Of a stretch of DNA of 42,523 nt, positions 12,922 through 25,552 are shown piece by piece; position 1 is the stretch's first letter; every line of letters begins with the position of its first letter. Under the pieces are notes generated by a model. The model did no database searches and was not told where the DNA came from. It worked only from the letters and a program-made list of their open reading frames with translations. Both the position numbers and the translations under genes were made by a program. Where the stretch lies: the NCBI RefSeq assembly GCF_000003815.2, contig NC_049981.1, forward strand, positions 23,751,078 through 23,793,600. The letters run 5' to 3'. Source of the stretch: Branchiostoma floridae (taxonomy: Eukaryota; Chordata; Leptocardii; Amphioxiformes; Branchiostomatidae).

Positions 12922-13247
12922 ACCTCCATGAAATGTCATGGAATGGAGGTTATATTTTCTGTTATGTGTCTCTGTCTGTGTAGATGATTACTCAAGAACG
13001 GCTGGATGGATTGGTTTCATACTTGTTGTGTTGGTGGGGTGTGATGAAAGCTCGAATCGATGAGATCTTGGGAGCCGTATCTGTCGTTATAATCGATGTA
13101 ATAATATCAGAAATCACCCCTATATTTGAGATATATTGGTACAGGCATCGTGCTGTATGTGTTTGTTAATGGGCTTAGCTGCAAGCAGATAGTGAGGTGA
13201 CAGCTGTTTGGGGAACCCCCAGTAGTTTTATTTATGTCTGCTAAGGA
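12922..13247 (-). repeat. Tandem duplicate of the repeat's 3' end
   Basis: This block and 13284-13630 are highly similar throughout: palindrome, anchor, then TCGAATCGATG, CGTATCTGTCGTTATAAT, GGCATCGTGCT and TTTATTTATGTCTGCT. The offset is 362 bases at one end and 383 at the other. Frames on either strand here are duplicated shadows. Confidence 0.85.
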
Positions 13248-13283
13248 CTGTTTGAAATATTTGTAACAGTTGGCACAGTAGTT

Positions 13284-14387
13284 ACCTCCATGAAATGTCA
13301 TGGAGGTTATATTTTCTGTTATGTGTCTCTGTCTGTGTACAAGATTACTCAAGAACGGCTGGATGGATTGGTTTCATACTTGTTGTGTTGGTGGGCTGTG
13401 ATGAAAGCTCGAATCGATGTGATTTTGGGCGCCGTATCTGTCGTTATAATAGATGTAATAATATCAGAAATTCCCCCTATATCTGCGATATATTGTAACA
13501 GGCATCGTGCTTTAAGTGTTTGTTAATGGGCTTAGCTCCAAGCAGATAGTGAGGTGATTTGTATGACAGCGTTTGGGGAACCCCGAGTTTTTTGAATATG
13601 ATAATTAGTTTTATTTATGTCTGCTTAGGATATCATGGAGATGTGAAGCGTAAGTATAATTGTAAGAAGTTGAGGTACATTTAACGGTAATGCTTAACAG
13701 GTATGGATGTCTCACATACTGTACTGCTGATTTGAGTGACATGGTGATTAAAATGCCATTAGGTCCTCTCATCTTAGATGGGTTGGGTGTCAGAAGTTTT
13801 ATGGGCGATACAGATGTTCTGATTTCGTTACGATAAGGGACAGTTGTTAGTTGTCTCTTTCGTAGCCAATGGTACTTGTTTTTTAGCAGACGGGGTTGGT
13901 GCCAAGTATTCATCTTACAGTTGATGTAGGGCTATCAGAGGAAAGTGTGCATCTCATTTTTGTACCGTGTGAACAGCTGATGTTATGACATATTGGTGGA
14001 AAATCAAATCACCATCTGACTAAAGTTGGCCACATCCCTTCTTTTTTGAGTTTCCCCACTTCCTCCCACCACACCGCTCTGAGGCACATAGTCGAACCTC
14101 AATAATGCTGACAACCTTAGACAGTTTAAATGCCAAACATCAAGCTTAAGGAACACCACGCTACCATATGCCGTCGACCTCTTAAACGCACATTACACAA
14201 TTAAGTGTCACATTTTAATAGCTACTAATCAGATGGACATCCTCTGTGTCATTAAATAAATACACCACTACTTTCCCATAACATTTATAACCATTACTCT
14301 CAAATACAACCGACTATAAACATACATACCATCCACAAAAAAGTAATAAATATTTCATGGAGGTATGAGGTCCCCGAACTCTAGTTA
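13284..14387 (-). repeat. Reverse-strand copy of the modular repeat
   Basis: On the minus strand it begins at 14387 with TAACTAGAGTTCGG and ACCTCCATGAAA, the same 5' end as the copy at 3338, and ends at 13284 with the terminal palindrome (one mismatch) preceded by the CCAGCCGTTCTTGAGTAAT anchor. The middle, 13640-14340, does not obviously match the forward copies and has no supported gene. Confidence 0.7.
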
Positions 14388-17324
14388 CATGTTATAAACA
14401 TTTATTTCAAATTAATCTAAAGCTCATAGAGATCCCATTGTCATATTGTTCAAGGTTTTTGTAACTGCAGCTTCCCTTTTTCAAAGATTTTGTAATGATT
14501 TTTTAAAACAAAATGAGCAAAAAAATATGTTAAAATGACTAAAATAGCACGCCTTTGGTTGGACTGCCACTATGCTCACAAAACCATTTTTATGATGATT
14601 TTAAATTTGATATTGAGAGTTTAAAAACTTAGCAGACCTATCCCTACTTCTGCCCTCTTCACTTTAAATAATGCACAACACCTCTACAACTTGCAATTGA
14701 CGGCTGCTTACTTGATGCCACATTACTTTAGTTTCTAGGCTTGCTTGGCAAATGCTGAATTATTGAGTGTGGATAAGGCTCAATCTAACCAGAATGCCTT
14801 TGTAACAGTCATCCTTGTATACATTATAAGGCTTTATGAACACTGCAGTGACGCATGATAAGAATTTGGGGCACTTTTATCCGGGTAGATTGTCAGTGAT
14901 CAACTAATGAACTATGTAAATGACAATGCACAAAGTGACTTATTATCATCATGTTGGGCTGTCTGCCCCAGGGCTGACAACAACAAAAAAAGTAAAACTT
15001 GTTTTTCGTCTTTATAATTGTCTGAGAGCCTGTTTGGATAATTCATCCTTTTAAGCTTACAAAAAAAAAACATTTTTATCCATTTAATGTCACGAAATTC
15101 AGTTTTTGGCCAGATGAGGTGAACTTTTTTGTCAATCCCAACAAGCAAGTCTCCATCCCAAGACAAAGGAATAGGCCCTGCAGGAAGACAGGAATTTGGT
15201 CTACCCTTATTAAATCTAACTCTATTTTGCCCCGACTAATATTCTGTTGGATTTCTAGAATGTTACTGTAGCAATGAATGTTAAGGGATTCAAGATTTGG
15301 GCAAGGGTGCCAGCAAAAAAAATTCAGCTCAATCTAACACTCCTCTTCTGTTAACTTTAAGCTATGAATTTCTGTATACATTTTTGAAGAGAAAACCTAA
15401 TCACACTGAAGCCAAATAGTCAAATAGCCACAAAAATATTAAATTCTGCATAGTATATGACAACTTATGCAGCAGAATTCCCTTTCTGAAAACATGATGA
15501 TTCTGTCATATACTTATTTTCTATACTTTGGGCATTTTACATTTTACTGCGATAAAAAAATTTCATGCAATATCATATAAAATATTTTTAAGATAACTTA
15601 TCTTGCCCTTAGAGTTTCACTCAGATGTTGCCCTAGTTTTTACAGCTGAAATCCATATGTAAATTGCAGTGTTGTTCCATCACAGAAACTAGTGAGCCAT
15701 GCCATGTTGTGATTGTAGCTAATTTGTCGGAAACTGTCCCAGATTTGTAGTTGCCAATAATACGCCCAGAATCCCTAGCCCCACATGAATTTGGTGCCAT
15801 GGTAATTGTCATTGATTGATAACATTAGGACATGGCTGAGAATAAAGTTGTCAACAGGACTTAGTTAGGAGAACACCTATTGGTCAGGCTCATACAGCCC
15901 CAGACTCCATGTTAATTGTGCTCTATTCATAGTTACTGCTTAACACATTTCAGTGACATTTCAATTTATCACATCTTTGATATGAACAGCTATTCAAATG
16001 CAATGTGTTGGTTTGAAAAAAAGAAGGGAATATTGTCTTATTGTACATTTATATCATTCCAGATATTCATCATCAAATTTTAAAGGTATGCTGGCCATAT
16101 TTCTCGTTCAAAGTATTCAAGAGGTCTTTGTCAGAAATGCAGTGTAAGGAATGCATCATGTGTATTGTAAAACTCCAAGCAAGTTTCATCCTTGTATCTT
16201 TTTCCTCTCCATACACCTGGTGTTCCAGTGGTGACCTATTCTGCTCAAGTTTCTGTGCGGATATGTATCAAAAACACTTGAAAGGAATGCAAGGTCAAAC
16301 AAAGGACATTATCGTGTCCTTGGTTGCACTAACAGTGAATTTTACAGTGACTGTCATTTCTCTTAATTTTGAGTTCTTTCAAATTGCTTCTTTTTCTGTG
16401 TTGGAATTTATTACTGTGAGGGGAGGGGGGAACAGGTCTTTATTACACAAAACTGTTATAATCCTTTCTCTAATTTCCCCTGAAAACCTGTTAAAATTTT
16501 CCAGAGTGTGAAGACATCAAGCAGGCAAAGACACCATTTACAAGACTACATTAAGCTGAAAAATGATATCAGTAGATGGAAATGTCATTAAGCTGTTTCA
16601 AGTCTTGTTATGTATTCCTGTGGCATCCTGATTACAGTTAGTCAAGGGTAGCCTTGGTGCTGAAATATCATCTAATGGAGTGTTAAACTCATGTCTCTAA
16701 TGGCATTCTTGCACATTAGGGTTGTGTGAAACCTTGCTTCAAAGCCTCTGAAATGTAATTATGGTCACCGAGAGTGCTTTTTTGATATTTCAACTGCCAT
16801 CAATGCTAAGCATTATTAAACCTGTGAAAGACTTTTTTGCCAATAGAAGAAAGTTGCAAACCTACTGATTGGGTTGCTATGAGCACATTTTGATTTCATC
16901 CCTTTCACATGAGGGCTTTTCTCTTTGCAACTAACAAGCAGTGCTATTAGCAGGAATATTCTGGATGCTGTAACAAACCATTGAATTTTGTTTTCAGCAC
17001 TAAATATAAGAAGAAAGGCTTTAAAGTGTCATTATTATTCACAGAGCAAGTACATGTAACATGATGGCAAATCAAGCTTTAGTCCATACTACCCTAACAC
17101 CCCATTGGCTCACTTTGTGCTGACAAGTTTTGCTTCCTATTATGTTACCGTTGATTGACAATTGGATTGGCCATTCTAGGTGCTACATGTAAACACCTAT
17201 TAGGGCCATCTAAATGTAAAAAAAAAACATCACTGCAACTTAATGTATCATGAACTCACACACACCAGGTTGTAACTTCAATTTGTTTGCATGTCACACT
17301 ATACAGTCTGATAGAAGAACTGAA
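14388..17324. other. Non-coding
   Basis: The longest frame (16041-16511, 156 codons) begins with TTG, is rich in Ile, Phe and Ser as expected of AT-rich chance frames, and matches nothing I know. Confidence 0.55.
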
Positions 17325-17510
17325 AACTAGAGCTATCTGACATAAAATCATAACAGTTACCGTGATTATTATGGCATGTCCAGGACAAAAGGTATCAAAA
17401 CAGGAAGACCTTTATGTTCCTGGCTCACACCTACCTACCAAATTTCATCAGATTACATCATAAGATTAACAAATGGCACCGAAACATAACAAGCTTGGCA
17501 AAGGTAATAA
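17325..17510 (+). repeat. Decayed relative of the modular repeat
   Basis: AGAGCTATCTGACATAAAAT, ACCTACCAAATTTCATCAGA and ATGGCACCGAAACATAAC, ending in TTGGCAAAGGTAAT, follow the same order as the other family members, but the TTGAGTTAT anchor is lost. Confidence 0.45.
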
Positions 17511-19286
17511 ATGCTGTAATTAAACATTACATGTTTTCAAATATGGAAAAAAGTATATATAACAATGTTGATGGTATGTTATAGTAACAGTTGTTATCAT
17601 GATGTCAAACATTTGTGGCATCCTTCACTGAACAGTAATGAATATGTTGAATTCACTGTGTTTTTTTCCAATAAGGTTCTGCTTTCATGATCCATGTTCT
17701 TATGTTTGTCGAACAGTATAATATCTGTTGATCTGTTCCACTAATCAAGGTATATTGGATGAAAAATTTAATTCACAACTTATCTTATCGTACCGCATTT
17801 GAATGTGTCCGTGGGGATAGTCCTGTCGGCTTGTGACAGATGACCCAGTTAGATCCACTATGCACCATCAGTCATCATCAGAAGACTCACTCAGGCTTAC
17901 TGATAAGTACAGCACCTTTCCTGTAAGCTGGAATGTTAAGCCTCTCAAGTTATACTCTTTGAAACATGCAGTTTGATAGGCCATACTGATGTGATCATAT
18001 GGATGACATCCGCAGGAAAAAAAAACTGATGAGAGTATCCCCTCCCTAAAAAAAAATGATTAAATCTTCATTTTGACATCAGAAAGTGGTCTGAAAGTTT
18101 GTACAAATGACTGACAGCTCCTGGAGACAACCCTTCTCCTCACTTTTGTGTCCTTACAGAAATCACTACTTTTGTTGTGCTGATAAAGATTTCTGAGAGA
18201 GTACAAAAGTGGAACACATAGTGCTACCAGTGAGAATCATGGTTCTTGCACCGTTTGGCCCAAGGGCTGGTACAAAAAGGAGATAGGCACTTCCCTAACT
18301 ACCATATGGTATGGAAAAGACTTCTACATGGACTCCAAGATTACTACTGCAGTTATTGCCATTTAGGGAAGTGGAACATAGCAAGTTATGTGCAATTTTA
18401 TTGCCCTATACAATGTAAATCATTGCAATTTCCTTGGCAGATCTTTCAAGGTTTGTACTACTATAGCAGAAAGAATGATTTTGACACCTTACCAATTTCA
18501 CGGTTCAGCTCAGAGCTGGGCATTCATCTGGCCAGGTCTTCTGTCTTCATGCTCATCTATTGGTACTGTGTCAGTCTAAGGGAAATTAAAGTACTATTTT
18601 CAACAGAGTTATGCATCTATCTATGATTTTGCAGGCATTTTATTAGGTTTGAACGTAGATTCTTTTCTTAATTTTTGATGTTGACTAAATCAGACATGCA
18701 AATACTTTGTTTAAGGTCCAGTTACGTTGTTAAATTTGAATGAAAATTTACTAAACCAGAAATATGTCCTATACAAGATATCCATTTGGAAATATTTCAT
18801 TTGACTTAATAATTGATCATTCACAGAAATACTTACAAAGGATGAGATTTCAATAAAAAATATGTTTGACTAAAACTTTTGACATTGTTCTGATTCAGAG
18901 GGTTTGTAAAATCTCTCTGGATCCAAGTTCTGACAATTAAATGGATTATACCCTGTTGATGGAATGTTGAGGTGACTGGAAATTTTTCTCAAAAGAACCA
19001 AAAAGATATAAGTATGACATTGTGATCTTTCCATGTTGAATGAGTGGTTCCAAATTTGCAATAATTTATAAATATGACAGATCCACAATTTCAGCAGTGT
19101 TATTTAGGACACACTAATTGTTTGATTATTATACAGTGTCTGTAATACGTCCTTATTCAATCCCCTGGCATGAATTCAATAGTGTTGGAATGCAGGGTAT
19201 GTGGGATCCATTATTCCCAAAGTCCCTGTTATGACTGCAGTAGATCATTCAGCATTTCCCTTCAGAGTTGTTCTGATTAGCAAACA
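17511..19286. other. Non-coding
   Basis: The 126-codon frame at 18246-18626 also starts with TTG. No domain, TIR or tandem repeat seen. Confidence 0.55.
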
Positions 19287-20215
19287 CTCGTTCTCATTGA
19301 AATGTCGAAAATGGCATTTTTTTGGTCGAAAAATAAAACGGCTTTATTTTCACTGAAAACTACTAAGTGGTTGTTGGGGAAAATTCCTCTTTTTACCATA
19401 GCCAAAAAATGGCAACTTATTATTTTCGGTCCCATTGGTAATGCATTACAGGGCATGTAACAAACGTTACCGGTAACGTTTGTTACAACAGTAGACTTTA
19501 CCCTGTTTTCTTCTAAAGGACTTACCCTATTGACTACATCATTTAGGTATAAGTGGATGTCCCTAGGGACATTTGAAAAGTGGGCAGCTTTTTTACTCCA
19601 GGTCAAATAGAAAGCTTAGACAGCATCGAACAATGGTAACGTTTGTTACAGTCATTTATGTACAACATTTTGTTAAGCAATGTGGGATACAAATGACAGT
19701 CAACAACCCTTTCTTTTTTCTTTAGAAAGCCAGAAAAACTGTACAGCGTCACAAAAATGGCCATTTCTAGTCTTATAATGTGCATTATATAACCGTGGCA
19801 ACCATCGTACTAGTGGTGGTAACGTTTGTTACAGAATCTGGCGACAGGCATAAACCACCTCACACAGCCTCCAAGATCAGTGACAGGAGCGATCTGATGT
19901 GATCAGGCAGAGGACCTGGGTAGCTGGTTTCACCTGCCGAACAATCTTTCTGGGAACTGAATTGTTACATTTTTGGCTACTATTTGAAATCTTCGTTTCT
20001 TATCTGGCGACAGCCATTTTTTAGGGTGTGAAATCCCACCCGTGGCTATACAAATTTTCTAACCCATCAACCAATACGAATGTTGTGGTGCATCTTTTGT
20101 AAAACATTACTGGGGTTGTGGAAAAATGAAGGAAACAGTGACGGTTGTCTATAATTTGCTCCATATCAAGGCGTAAAGTCAGGCGACAGCATTTCGACAT
20201 TTAAATGAGAACGAG
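19287..20215. mobile_element. TIR-bounded non-autonomous element with repeated GGTAACGTTTGTTAC
   Basis: Ends are inverted copies: CTCGTTCTCATTGAAATG then TCGAAA at 19287, against CTCGTTCTCATTTAAATG then TCGAAA read inward from 20215. The 929 bases between hold four copies of a 15-mer (two fused head to head at 19457-19486, plus 19635-19649 and 19818-19832) and three of GGCGACAG (19840, 20005, 20183). I could not define a clean target duplication, so the superfamily is open. Minus-strand frames at 19277-19606 and 19603-19785 lack recognisable domains. Confidence 0.7.
19457..19486. repeat. Perfect 30-bp palindrome
   Basis: GTAACAAACGTTACC joined directly to its reverse complement. The right half recurs exactly at 19635-19649 and 19818-19832. 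Confidence 0.95.
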
Positions 20216-20563
20216 CCAAAATGTCTTCAAAACACTGAAATTGCTCACCCATGTGGGGTTCAACTTCAGCTGTTTTCTTTTGTTTATGTATTTGAATAAA
20301 AAAAAGACATTGGAAAGAGAATAATGTTTAAAAAGTATCAATGATATTCATTTAGAATTGCATATTTGATTGATTAAGATTTTTTTTCTGTTACAGTAAC
20401 AAAAATCATGCAGGTCCAAGATCTGTCAGAATGCAGGTGTCAAATGTATTTTTAGTTGTTTTAATTGTAAGAAGCTTAAGATTACATGAAATCTTAAGAA
20501 TAGGTTAAACATTATAGAACTACACATTGTTATAACCTATGTGCAGAGATCATTGTTCTTATA
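20216..20563. other. Non-coding
   Basis: AT-rich with short A and T runs; nothing supported. Confidence 0.5.
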
Positions 20564-21070
20564 ATGAACCGATTAAGCTATCTACCAGTAAAATTTCACT
20601 ACAGTAGCATGTATAAAACACAAGATATACAGGCCAAAGGTTCTGCTGCAGTTTCAAGGTCGCTGCAAGGCCCATTATGGAACTTAACTCACCTTACAAA
20701 CATGATGAGAATTCATCTACAGCTTCTTGAGTTTGTTGTTCACAAACCAATGGACAGACTAATGGCACCAAAAACACAATGTTCTTGCCAGAAGTTGAAG
20801 GTAGTTATATACCAGTCTCAGAACTGTTTGGAGGTTATGATAATCATTAATTGATTTTGTAGGTTTTAATCCTACCAATTTGATAAATGTTGTAAGAATC
20901 CTTTTACAGCTTCTTGAGTTTGTTGTTCACAAACCGACAGAGAGACTAATGACACACACACAAAAAACTTTCTTGGCAGGAGTAAAAAGTAATAATATCC
21001 CAGTCTCAAATTTGTCTCATGGAACAAAGGTTCTGAAATATGTAGGTAATCCTACCAAGTTGAAACTCCC
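20564..21070 (+). repeat. Related repeat with a 187-bp tandem duplication
   Basis: CAGCTTCTTGAGTTTGTTG and CACAAACC occur twice, with anchors at 20729 and 20916. Upstream, GCTGCAGT..CAAGGTCGCTGCAAGGCCC parallels GCTGCAGTACCAAGGGAAG and CCGCTAGGGGGCCC of the repeat at 4310. The two open frames here (20564-20854 and 20880-21089) share LQLLEFVVHKP only because of this duplication and are not credible genes. Confidence 0.6.
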
Positions 21071-22569
21071 AGAAGGCAGCAGGGTTTGAACTACAAGTAC
21101 ATGGCATTTTTACCAGCAGTACTTTTAGTCTGTAGCTTAACATAGTACATTACAGAGACATATTAGAATCTATTGACAAAAATCAGCAAAGCTATTTGAA
21201 AAGGTTATATTTTCTACACTGAGACTAACTAGAAACGTAAAGTATTAAAAGTAGAAAAAGGCCTTTTAGTAGACCTATATATATCTGCTGTTCTATTTGT
21301 TTCTAAAAACATGGTCTTTATCCTTGATTGCAGACTCATCTTTTAACAGGCTTTTCATGGTGCTGAAATGCCTTCTAATGAAAGTACTTTTTGCATATAA
21401 TGACATACTTAAGGACCAGCCTTCTCCCTCAGCTTCTTGCAGGCTTAATAATTAACACTTGATAGGGAAGAACTCAGAGAAGACATGTCTTTAAGATTTT
21501 TGCTAATGTATAAAAAAAAATTCTGTCAGTTATAACTATAAAAGATACAAAAAAATGGTGAAAGTGCATACGAGTACAGCCATTTACCGTGACTTGAGTC
21601 TCACATCTGAATGATTTTATCATCGTATTTCTCTAACACTCCAATATTGGTTACATGTTAGAATATGATGAGCCTGCCAGTTCATGTAACAATCTAAAAA
21701 AAAATAAAATTACCCATACAGTTGTCAGTTTGTCTTATCTTTATTGCCAGTGCATGTGCAATGTTGTCCAGTCTAACAAATATCTCTATCAATTTGATAG
21801 ATAACACCAATTTTAGATTCAATTTCATATATGTATGTACCCAGAATAGCACATGACTTGGAAACAATGTGATTGTTCAAAATAAAAGAAAATAGTTTTA
21901 AGATGAGAAAGAAGATAAATTTGTGTAGTCTGTCATGAAATTATCAGCAAGAAAGAATGTTTCTGCAATCATCACTATTATATGATTGATTACAATTGTA
22001 CATTCGCTTCTATGTTTTAAACATTCCTTTTATTGCTTTGTAAGTGCAACAGATTTAAACTGCTGTGCTGAGTGCCTACGTTGAAAACATAAGACTTATC
22101 TTAGTCAGCTTTGCTGAAGCTCTTTATTGATGACCTCATAAAAACGGTCCTTAATACCATGTCTTACTCCTCTTTAAATCAAAGCTTTGAAGTGCAGTGC
22201 TCCTCTTTGGGGGGCTTTGCAAGATTTGTGATGACCTTAATAAGATGGATGAAAGTGTGTGACATCAGAGAGCTAGAAAAAGAGGATTAAATAGGTTTAT
22301 AACTATGATGAATAATTTTCAACTACTGCAAGGAATGATTGCCAACAAAAATACAAACAGCTTAATGCATTCACGTAATGTAAAATTCTATCCAATCTTT
22401 GTCATTCAGCATTGGTCATGTTAGATACAAGGTGGGTAAATCCAGTGTTACTAAATGACCTGTCTTCAGCTGGTTAACTGTCAGGTGGTTGACTATTAAC
22501 TGTCAGTTTTAGGATACACAAGCATACATATGACAGTGAATGATACTCAGATAGTCACAAACATGCACG

Positions 22570-22578
<9 letters not shown>
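21071..22578. other. Non-coding, AT-rich
   Basis: No long frame and no recognised repeat before the (CA)20 tract. Confidence 0.6.

Positions 22579-22618
<40 letters not shown>
22579..22618. repeat. (CA)20 microsatellite
   Basis: Uninterrupted dinucleotide run preceded by alternating CGCGCG-type bases; likely polymorphic and able to form Z-DNA. Confidence 0.97.
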
Positions 22619-22621
<3 letters not shown>

Positions 22622-25444
22622 AACAAGCAAAGTGTATTCTTTTGCAGTCTGGTATGTACATTGACAGAGTAGGTACTATGATTCCCTTCTGAAATTATAT
22701 TGTTATTGTGTCTTTTGCAGAGAGTTGATGTTATGTTATATCAAATACATATTCTACATCTATGTAACTTGAGCTGAATGCAATTGGGATTGATTATAAA
22801 AACATAGTTACAGACATCGCCATCCCTTTCTTTATCCGGATATAGTATGTCTACAGGGAACGGTTTGCAGTTCAATCATTCTGACTCCAATCTCCTAGAA
22901 GGTCGACAGGTCAAAATACTTCATGGGCTATCGGGTTCCTGAGGGAGCTAGACTAATTTCCCAATTCCTGGGAACAATAAATAGAACATAGCCTGGCAAG
23001 GACAAGGTAGTAGATTGGTTCTTAGGTAGTTTTTCATCTACAGTACTGCAGAAGGATTTGTAGGCTCAGAATAGGCTACACAGCCAAAAGGGAGTGCAGA
23101 AGCCAACACTATAGTATACGTGGAGAACTTTTAAATTTATGATCTTTGTCAGCAAAGACTAGGCAAGAGAGAGAGAAGAAATCACATTATGCTGTTCAGT
23201 TCTGGCTATGTATCGACCACAATAGATGTAAAAAGACAGATAACGCGATAGATGGAAATTGAATATATCAATTTGCCTTCCAAAGCAATCTCATTGTTCA
23301 ACACTACAATCCTTATCATGATATTTAAAGAATTTCTTCATGCTCTTTCAAAGCATTTCCTTTTACAGAGTGTATAGTGTTGAATATCAAGACCATGCAG
23401 GAGCTAAGTACCTTTCACTAGGCGATCCATCAGTATTAGTTCAAAATTACATTTCTCATTTTTTACGAAACTCTCAGGGTGGTCACAGTTCCAAGTCCCT
23501 TGTTTATGTACATTACATGTTTATATGTTATGGGGATTGAAAACGAATATGAAGACGGTCGATTACTGCCTGATCTTTATAAAAGAGATAGGCCGATGTT
23601 TGTAACAGGGGAGCACTGCGTAGATTTTCAGGCAAAAAAATACGCTCTATTCTTCGGTAATATCGGAATTTGGCGACCTTTTGGTGAACAAATCGAAGTC
23701 TTCGGGATAAAGGTGCCACAGTGCTATTGCGACTTTCCGGCATCAGGACAGTTCCGAACCTAGCTGATCAGGAATTATGGTTGGTATTAGGGTTAGTTAG
23801 GTTTAAGTTACGATTAGAGTTTTGTCCTCTTGACTGCGAAATGTCTGGAAGTAGTTCCTGGCTTGGTGCCGAATCGGCTTTGGGCCACGCTGTCCAGGTG
23901 CCAACTCATTCCAAGGGAATAAAACACACAGTGTCACCAATGTAATTTCCTCAACTTTGCTTTACAACGGGTTAGTCGCTGACCGCCTTTAGTGCATACC
24001 CGATAGAGAACGTTGGCTGCAAAATGTCTAATTGTTCCCCAGTGTACTCAATCAAATACACAGTCGACATATTACTGTTTCAAAGGTGAAGGATGTGGGG
24101 AAGCAGGGGCACTGTTTTACACCGAGAAAAATCTAGTTTAGATGCGAAAAAGAGAAGTACTACGTGTTTACCGTTACGTGAGGTAAATTTTCAAATGACA
24201 TTACGTGCCGACTTTACGAGCCTTATGACGCCACACTGATTTCTTAGTTGGCACGTTCGCCGCTTCATTTCGTTTCTGATGAAAATGAGAGGGGGCAGCC
24301 TCGCTAAAAATGTTCATATATGGGCAGTAACACTTGAAGAAAACTTTAACTTCTCTTCCTAGTTCAAACTCATTTATCGAGGCACTGAAGGTTGACGTTA
24401 CATCGTTGGGAATGCTAACCAGCTTGTTATGATAACTATAGTCCTTTTATGGCAGCATTTGGGACTATAACAGGATGCCCTTTTGCCTGCCCACAATGTT
24501 CTGCAAAAAAACTCCGGATCCACGAAATTTTATTATTCTGGCCTGAAATGGAGATTCCTTGTCTGTGACAGGGAGAGCCTAATTAGTGGTATAGGAGTTA
24601 GAGGGAGGGTCAAGGTAAAGGGCACCGGGTTCTTTCCGGCAAAACGATGTCTTGAATTCGAAACGAAATATCAAAGGACGAGAGCGGGGTCAGAACTAAT
24701 CCTGTGCCCTCCTGTTGAATATTCTCTTAAAATATCATCTCTATTTTTGTTCTTGGTGTCCTGTTTTTCCTGAACTGATTAAATTGGGAGGGAAGGGGGC
24801 AGATGCAGACAATTACTGCATTCCACGCATCCACCTAGATGTTTCTAAATTCAGGTAATATTTTTTATATTTCTCGAAAGAAGTGTATTTTAGACACACG
24901 AATAGTGCAAATCATCTGTTGTATTCTAGCTTTGCAACAACAGTCTAAAGTCTTTCCAGTAAACTTCAGAGTAAGACAGCATACCTCCACTGTCTCTCGA
25001 CGGCTCACTTTGATGTCCTTCCATCACTTAAAAAGGTTACGTTCACATTTCTTCTTGTTTTACTTTGCGTATGTATTAAGTGCGGAAGCTTGTCCCCTTA
25101 ACTGTATCATGAACCATATGTACACATTGTTGAATCGAGCGGTGACGTTTCCTAGGATACGGCCACCAGGACTTTAAAGAACGCCATTACATGTTTTGTT
25201 CTTTGTCCTTGTTCAAGTTTGTACAGTGGGGAGCAAATGAATAAATTCCTCCACTCTGTTCGACAGAAAATGTTTGATACTCGTATATTAACGTACATGG
25301 TTAAGTTACGACTCCGTTTACTTGTGCTATGCACCGGACTCTGACTGGACTTCTTTGAAAAGTGTTAACGTCGCAAGGGCCGATTGTCTCCTTAAAGAGC
25401 TGAATGTTTGAGTAATGGATGAGTGAGAAGTTGGAATATTTGAC
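22619..25444. other. Non-coding or 5' flank of the MGCGASKS exon
   Basis: GC content rises after about 23.6 kb. The 23479-23763 frame (94 codons) has no domain I know. A GGTTAGG-like run lies at 23780-23818. The last few hundred bases would hold the promoter if the 25445 exon is real; I see no TATA box. Confidence 0.5.
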
Positions 25445-25469
25445 ATGGGTTGCGGAGCAAGCAAAAGCG
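25445..25469 (+). CDS. Candidate first coding exon of an N-myristoylated protein (MGCGASKS)
   Basis: ATG in good context (G at -3 and +4) encodes Met-Gly-Cys-Gly-Ala-Ser-Lys-Ser plus one base, followed by GTGAGT, a perfect match to the intron side of a 5' splice site. Gly2 with Ser at position 6 and Lys at 7 is a textbook N-myristoyltransferase signal, and Cys3 is a usual palmitoylation site, so the product would be tethered to the inner plasma membrane. Unspliced, the frame stops after 13 codons, so the exon makes sense only if spliced (phase 1). A (GT)n-rich tract starts about 25 bases into the intron. I cannot name the protein; many membrane-anchored kinases and scaffolds begin this way. 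Later exons are not convincingly located. Confidence 0.4.
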
Positions 25470-25492
25470 GTGAGTTTTGTAAATAAGTACAT

Positions 25493-25552
25493 TTGTGTGT
25501 GTGTGTCTGTTTGTGTGTGTGTGTGTGTGTCTATGTCCGTGTGTGTGTGTGT
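25493..25552. repeat. (GT)n-rich microsatellite
   Basis: Three GT runs broken by CTGTTT and CTATGTCC. It lies just inside the proposed intron after the MGCGASKS exon. Confidence 0.95.

Noticed and set aside
16041-16511. 156-codon plus-strand open frame, longest after the zinc-finger gene
   Set aside because: Starts with TTG; the first ATG is 32 codons in. The composition is typical of AT-rich chance frames and there is no domain.
18246-18626. 126-codon plus-strand frame
   Set aside because: TTG start, no recognisable motif, no supporting splice signals.
19277-19606. Minus-strand frame reading VTNVTGNVCY
   Set aside because: The repetitive residues come from the GTAACAAACGTTACC palindrome inside a transposon, not from a coding constraint.
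24436-24466. Small hairpin TATAGTCC / GGACTATA
   Set aside because: Eight-base arms in AT-rich DNA are expected by chance.
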